Shown here: piece by piece, positions 60,526 to 64,000 of the stretch
Layout: the number at the start of each line of letters is the position of its first letter
Numbering within the stretch: the stretch's first letter is position 1
Source of the DNA: Amycolatopsis japonica
GTDB lineage: Bacteria > Actinomycetota > Actinomycetes > Mycobacteriales > Pseudonocardiaceae
Assembly: GCF_000732925.1 (NCBI RefSeq)
Contig: NZ_CP008953.1
Coordinates: 3,782,001 to 3,846,000, forward strand
Direction: 5' to 3'
Length of the DNA: 64,000 bases
The notes under the pieces: model-generated
What the model was told of the DNA's origin: nothing
Seen by the model: only the letters and a program-made list of their open reading frames with translations
Database searches by the model: none
Position numbers and translations under genes: made by a program

Positions 60526-61970
60526 CGAGGAAACGACTGCTCGCCGCGATCGCGGCCACGGCGTCGGCGGCGGGACTGTTCGGCGCCGTCGTCACGGCGG
60601 AAGCCGCCGCCCCGAGCCTGACCGCGACGTTCGCCCAAAGCTCGGCCTGGGACAGCGGATACGGCGGGAAGTACACGCTGACCAACGCCGGGGACGCGAA
60701 CAGTACACAGTGGACGATCGAGTTCGATCTGCCCGAGGGCACCGCGATCGCCACGTCGTGGAGCTCGGTGCTCACCAGGAGCGGGCAGCATTACAAGGTG
60801 ACCAACGCCGCCTTCAACGGCACGATCAAACCCGGCGCCACGGCGTCCTTCGGATTCAACACCACAGGGCTGGGCCTGCCGACCGGATGCACGGTCAACG
60901 GCAGCCCATGCGGGGGAGGAGTGCCGACGATCACCACACCGCCGTCGCCGACCAGCGCAAGCACTTCGCCGACGACCACCACCAGCGTGCCGTCCGGTGA
61001 TGTCGTCGACGTCGGCACCGCGGCGGAACTGCAGGCCGCGTTGGCCGCGGCGATCCCGGGCCGGACCATCCGGCTGGCCGCGGGAACGTATCGGGGTTCG
61101 TTCGTCGCGACGAAACCCGGCACGGCGGACGCGCCGATCACGGTGACCGGACCGTCGACGGCGATCCTGATCAACGACGGCCCGTCCGGTGAGGCACCGT
61201 CCTGCCCGGCCCCGACGGCGGGCTGGGATTCCGGGTACGGGTTCTGGCTGTACGGCGCGCCGTACTGGCACCTCCAGGGCTTCACCGTGCAGGAAGCCAA
61301 GAAGGGGATCGTGGCCGACAACTCGCATCACACGGTGATCGAAGGGGTGCGGGTGCACCGGATCGACGAGGAGGCCGTGCACTTCCGCCGTTCCTCGGCC
61401 GACAGCGTCATCCGTGACTCGACGATCAGCCACACCGGGCTCGTGCAGGCCGGGTACGGTGAGGGCGTCTACCTCGGCTCGGCGAACTCGAACTGGGCCT
61501 GCCACGGGAACTCCGGCGGGGTCGATCGCAGTGACCGGATCCAGGTGCTCAACAACCACATCGGACCGTACGTGGCGGCGGAGGGCATCGACGTCAAGGA
61601 GGGCACGGAAGGCGGCGTGATCCGCGGCAACACCTTCGACGGTCAAGGGATTTCCGGGCAGAACTCGGCCGATTCCTGGATCGACGTCAAGGGGTTCGGA
61701 TACGTCATCGAGGGGAACACCGGCACCTTCGTCTCGCCGGGAACCTTCGCGAACGGCTACGAGACGCACAATCCCGCCACCACCCCGTCGTTCCCGAACG
61801 GCTGCGGGAACGTCTGGCGGGACAACAAGTCCGATCTCGGCGGCGTCGGCCAGTACGCCATCAAGATCACGTCGACGTCGAAATGCTCGGAACGGCCGAA
61901 CGTGGTCTACGCGTCCAACACCGTGTCCAGGGCGGTGAACGGGCTGACCAACGTCCCCGTCACGCCTTGA
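60522..61970 (+). CDS. Secreted beta-helix protein with N-terminal CBM2
   Basis: A 482-residue exported protein with a signal peptide (LLAAIAATASAAGLFGAVVT), then a CBM2 (about 31-135, AWDSGYGGKYTLTNAGDA and SWSSVLTRSGQHYKVTNAAF), a Thr/Ser/Pro linker and a right-handed beta-helix (about 166-480) with repeats such as LQGFTVQEAKKGIVADNSHH, IRDSTISHTGL and IRGNTFDGQGI. The CBM2 is close in sequence to that ending the previous protein. ATG 60522 follows GGAGGCACGGA and overlaps the upstream TGA. Catalytic residues cannot be assigned with confidence. Confidence 0.85.
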   Translation: MTRKRLLAAIAATASAAGLFGAVVTAEAAAPSLTATFAQSSAWDSGYGGKYTLTNAGDANSTQWTIEFDLPEGTAIATSWSSVLTRSGQHYKVTNAAFNGTIKPGATASFGFNTTGLGLPTGCTVNGSPCGGGVPTITTPPSPTSASTSPTTTTSVPSGDVVDVGTAAELQAALAAAIPGRTIRLAAGTYRGSFVATKPGTADAPITVTGPSTAILINDGPSGEAPSCPAPTAGWDSGYGFWLYGAPYWHLQGFTVQEAKKGIVADNSHHTVIEGVRVHRIDEEAVHFRRSSADSVIRDSTISHTGLVQAGYGEGVYLGSANSNWACHGNSGGVDRSDRIQVLNNHIGPYVAAEGIDVKEGTEGGVIRGNTFDGQGISGQNSADSWIDVKGFGYVIEGNTGTFVSPGTFANGYETHNPATTPSFPNGCGNVWRDNKSDLGGVGQYAIKITSTSKCSERPNVVYASNTVSRAVNGLTNVPVTP

Positions 61971-61974
61971 CGGA

Positions 61975-62012
61975 CGCCGGTGACGGGAGCGGCGCGGCTC
62001 CCGTCACCGGCG
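61975..62012. terminator. Bidirectional terminator
   Basis: CGCCGGTGACGGGAGC (61975-61990) pairs perfectly with GCTCCCGTCACCGGCG (61997-62012), loop GGCGCG. The 16-bp stem fills the gap between the convergent stops at 61970 and 62015. Confidence 0.85.
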
Positions 62013-62014
62013 GG

Positions 62015-62818
62015 TCAGTCCCGGACCGCGGAGATCGCGACGGTGGCGTAGCGCGTGGTGAACCGGCCGCCCATCCTGTCGATCGCCGCCCCGACTTCAG
62101 CGAGGATCTCTTGTCGCACTGTGGATTCGACCCAGGTCAGCGAGCCGAACGTCGGAAGCTGGTCCAGCCATTCGTCACGGGTGTAGACCCGGTCCCAGTC
62201 GTAACGGCTTCGTTCCGGCTCGCCGAACCCGCCCGCTTCGCGCAGACCGTCGGCGACCTTCACGATGAGTGGCCCGTACGGGTCAGAGGGCTGTTTCGGC
62301 ACGCTCTTGAGATCGATCGGGGCGTCCGGCACGAGCCGCCGGTAAGCGTCCGCCAAGGCGTCCGCGACCTCTTCCGGCGGTTCGGGTACGTGCCAGAACG
62401 CGGCGAAGAGTCCGCCGGGTCGTAGGACCTCGGCGGCCTTGGCGGCGCCGGCCACGGGGTCGACCCAATGCCAGGCCTGTCCGGAGACGAGCAGGTCGAA
62501 CCGGTGTCCGGCGGGCTCCCAATCCTCGAACTTCGCGACTTCGACGGCGATTCCGCTCTGCCGGGCGAACTCGGCCATTCGCTCGTCCGGCTCGACGCCC
62601 AGCACGTGACAGCCCGCCGCGTGGAACTGGCGCGCTTCGATGCCGGTGCCGACGCCGACGTCGAGGGTCTCGCGGCCGGGAGCGGCGGCGATGAGGTGTT
62701 CGACGAGTTCCGGGGGATAGGCGGGGCGGGTGCGGTCGTAGCGTTCGACGTCCACGCCGAAGGATTCCGCGGCCTGTCGATGACGATGAGGCTCTTGCCC
62801 CGAAGGTAGAGTGGGCAT
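62015..62818 (-). CDS. SAM-dependent methyltransferase
   Basis: A 267-residue class I methyltransferase. Motif I is [20 protein letters not shown], the acidic end of strand 2 is VLGVEPDERMAEFARQSG, and the aromatic segment DLLVSGQAWHWVDPVAGAAK with VLRPGGLFAAFWHV matches the ubiE/small-molecule methyltransferase group. The substrate is not known. ATG 62818 lies inside the first copy of a tandem operator (62810-62826), which leaves no room for a ribosome site, so the transcript is probably leaderless and would be shut off by the divergent TetR protein. Confidence 0.9.
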   Translation of the reverse strand: MPTLPSGQEPHRHRQAAESFGVDVERYDRTRPAYPPELVEHLIAAAPGRETLDVGVGTGIEARQFHAAGCHVLGVEPDERMAEFARQSGIAVEVAKFEDWEPAGHRFDLLVSGQAWHWVDPVAGAAKAAEVLRPGGLFAAFWHVPEPPEEVADALADAYRRLVPDAPIDLKSVPKQPSDPYGPLIVKVADGLREAGGFGEPERSRYDWDRVYTRDEWLDQLPTFGSLTWVESTVRQEILAEVGAAIDRMGGRFTTRYATVAISAVRD

Positions 62819-62848
62819 GCGCCCACCTTAAGTGGGCACGTGCCCACT
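62810..62848. promoter_or_regulatory. Tandem TetR operators
   Basis: GTGGGCATGCGCCCAC (62811-62826) and GTGGGCACGTGCCCAC (62832-62847) are two inverted repeats of the same sequence. Centre-to-centre distance is 21 bases, two helix turns, so two dimers would bind the same face. The second copy is an exact palindrome (extends to AGTGGGC...GCCCACT). Confidence 0.88.
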
Positions 62849-62868
62849 CGTCAATGCAAAGGAGCCAT

Positions 62869-63441
62869 ATGCCGACAGGAGTGGCTTTGCGTGCCGTCCG
62901 CGCGCAGTTGTTCGACGCCGCCGAACGGGTCCTGCTGCGGGACGGGCCGAGCGGGCTCACCAGCCGTGCGGTGACCACGGAGGCGGACTGCGCGAAAGGC
63001 GTGCTGCACCGGCATTTCGACGATTTCGACGGCTTTCTCGCCGAGTTCGTGCTGGACCGGATCGAGAAACTCGACGAGAAGGGACTGCGGGAGGCCGCTG
63101 GCACCGGGACGGTTGTGGACAACCTCACCACGGCGCTCACGGCGGTGTTCGAGTCGGTCGCGGTCGCGATCGTCCCGCTCGTGATCTTCCGCGACGAGCT
63201 TCGTGCCCGGTTACGCCGCGAATGGCCTGCCGGGGTTCCGGTGCTGACTCAGGCCGCCGTCATGATCGGCGGCTACCTCAAGGCGGAACGGGATCTGGGC
63301 CGGGTCGCCGAGGGTGCCGACGTCGAGACTTTGGCCGCAACGCTCATCGGTGCCACGCATCTGCTGTACGCGGACCGCACCGCGCCCGCACCGGAGATCG
63401 CTCAGGTGCGGAAGGTGGTGGAGACGGTGATCGGGACGTGA
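62869..63441 (+). CDS. TetR-family transcriptional regulator
   Basis: A 190-residue regulator with the TetR helix-turn-helix (FDAAERVLLRDGPSGLTSRA, then TEADCAKGVLHRHFDDFDGF) and a helical ligand-binding domain. ATG 62869 follows AAAGGAG and was preferred over ATG 62854. Two palindromic operators lie directly upstream, shared with the divergent methyltransferase gene, so it should repress itself and that gene; release by a substrate of the methyltransferase is a reasonable guess. Confidence 0.92.
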   Translation: MPTGVALRAVRAQLFDAAERVLLRDGPSGLTSRAVTTEADCAKGVLHRHFDDFDGFLAEFVLDRIEKLDEKGLREAAGTGTVVDNLTTALTAVFESVAVAIVPLVIFRDELRARLRREWPAGVPVLTQAAVMIGGYLKAERDLGRVAEGADVETLAATLIGATHLLYADRTAPAPEIAQVRKVVETVIGT

Positions 63442-63444
63442 AAA

Positions 63445-63475
63445 AGGCGGCGAGTCCTCAGAGGACTCGCCGCCT
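63445..63475. terminator. Terminator between tetR and folD
   Basis: AGGCGGCGAGTCCTC (63445-63459) pairs with GAGGACTCGCCGCCT (63461-63475). A run of five A precedes it, which gives a U-run on the folD transcript; it serves both convergent genes. Confidence 0.88.
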
Positions 63476-63486
63476 CCCTCGGTGGA

Positions 63487-64000
63487 TCAGGACTGCGCGG
63501 CGGTGACGGTGTGCCGCAGCAGCAGCGACGTCGTGACGGGGCCGATGCCACCGGGGACCGGCGTGATCGAACCCGCGATCTCCTCGACCGCGGCCTGGTC
63601 GACATCGCCGACGAGCCCGCCTTCGGGAGTCGGGTTCGTGCCGACGTCGATCACCACGGCACCGGGTTTGACGTGGTCCGCGCCGAGGAAGTGCGCGCGG
63701 CCGACGGCCACGACCAGGACGTCCGCGGCCTTGGTGACCACCGCCAGATCCTTGGTGCGGGAGTGGCAGATGGTCACCGTCGCGTGTTCGCCGAGCAGCA
63801 GCAGCGCGGCGGGCTTGCCGACGATGGTCGAGCGGCCCACGACGGAGACCTGGGCGCCGGACAGGGCGACCTGCTCGCGCTTCAGGATCTCCAGGACCGC
63901 GGCCGCGGTGGCGGGAGCGTAGGTCGGGAGGCCGGCGGTGAGGCGGCCGAGGCTGACCGGGTTGGCGCCGTCGACGTCCTTGCGCGGGTCGATATGCGCG
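63487..64000 (-). CDS. folD: Methylenetetrahydrofolate dehydrogenase/cyclohydrolase, C-terminal part (5' end outside window)
   Basis: The last 171 residues of FolD. The segment begins with [19 protein letters not shown], continues in [20 protein letters not shown] (the NADP-binding signature of the family), [20 protein letters not shown] and ends with [20 protein letters not shown], which is the second FolD signature PGGVGPMT-like. The enzyme makes 5,10-methenyl- and 10-formyl-tetrahydrofolate for one-carbon metabolism. The start and N-terminal catalytic Lys lie beyond the window end. Confidence 0.96.
   Translation of the reverse strand, partial: AHIDPRKDVDGANPVSLGRLTAGLPTYAPATAAAVLEILKREQVALSGAQVSVVGRSTIVGKPAALLLLGEHATVTICHSRTKDLAVVTKAADVLVVAVGRAHFLGADHVKPGAVVIDVGTNPTPEGGLVGDVDQAAVEEIAGSITPVPGGIGPVTTSLLLRHTVTAAQS

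Overview
The window is about 64 kb of very GC-rich DNA (GC at third codon positions, frequent GTG/TTG starts, many Tat or lipobox signal peptides). The gene content is that of a soil actinomycete: secreted glycoside hydrolases with AbfB and CBM2 modules, cholesterol oxidase, a branched-chain 2-oxoacid dehydrogenase, and many one-gene regulators. Overall style and the intergenic palindromes suggest a Pseudonocardiaceae genome such as Amycolatopsis; this is an inference, since there is no rRNA or tRNA to confirm it. No CRISPR array, insertion sequence, phage or integrase gene was seen.

Layout. 1-11.6 kb: end of an amidase gene, a two-gene ABC exporter (ATPase plus FtsX-type permease), DUF2252 and DUF1206 genes, a small ABM-domain protein, an Acg-type nitroreductase behind a DosR-like box, a PfpI-like membrane protein and a DesK/NarL-type two-component pair. 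11.6-20.1 kb: a complete sugar-scavenging locus (LacI regulator, tandem operator, YtfQRT-YjfF-type ABC importer, secreted GH2 hydrolase with two AbfB/CBM42 domains), best read as galactofuranose or arabinofuranose use. 20.1-29 kb: palindrome-rich spacers, an orphan LysR effector domain facing DUF5997, a GntR/membrane-protein pair, a secreted serine hydrolase, and a sigma factor-MFS-PEP mutase-like operon. 29-34.3 kb: an EF-G paralogue preceded by a short leader ORF and two hairpins, a secreted PE-PPE-type hydrolase, and overlapping VOC and MFS genes. 34.3-39.6 kb: a bkd-type E1a-E1b-E2 operon with a divergent Lrp regulator, then a second Lrp/LysE divergent pair. 39.6-48.7 kb: a secreted GH18-like protein, a frameshifted Cys-rich secreted peptide gene, a ROK regulator/xylA pair with a clear operator, hydrolases, a thioesterase-like protein lacking its catalytic Ser and His, a zinc-ribbon protein and an AraC regulator. 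48.7-64 kb: a fructosamine-kinase-like gene, TetR/SDR, an amphi-Trp protein, an FGE-sulfatase-domain protein, GNAT, a Cmx-like MFS pump with a long leader, a reductase/AhpD-like pair, secreted cholesterol oxidase, an S4 protein, two translationally coupled beta-helix/CBM2 proteins, a methyltransferase/TetR pair sharing a tandem operator, and the end of folD.

How it fits together. Several units are self-contained catabolic circuits with a regulator, an operator and an enzyme or transporter (LacI/Galf-type, ROK/xylA, Lrp/bkd, Lrp/LysE, GntR, TetR/methyltransferase). The secreted proteins point to degradation of polysaccharides and sterols. Spacers between genes repeatedly carry long palindromes of at least three families, often between convergent stop codons; some probably act as terminators.
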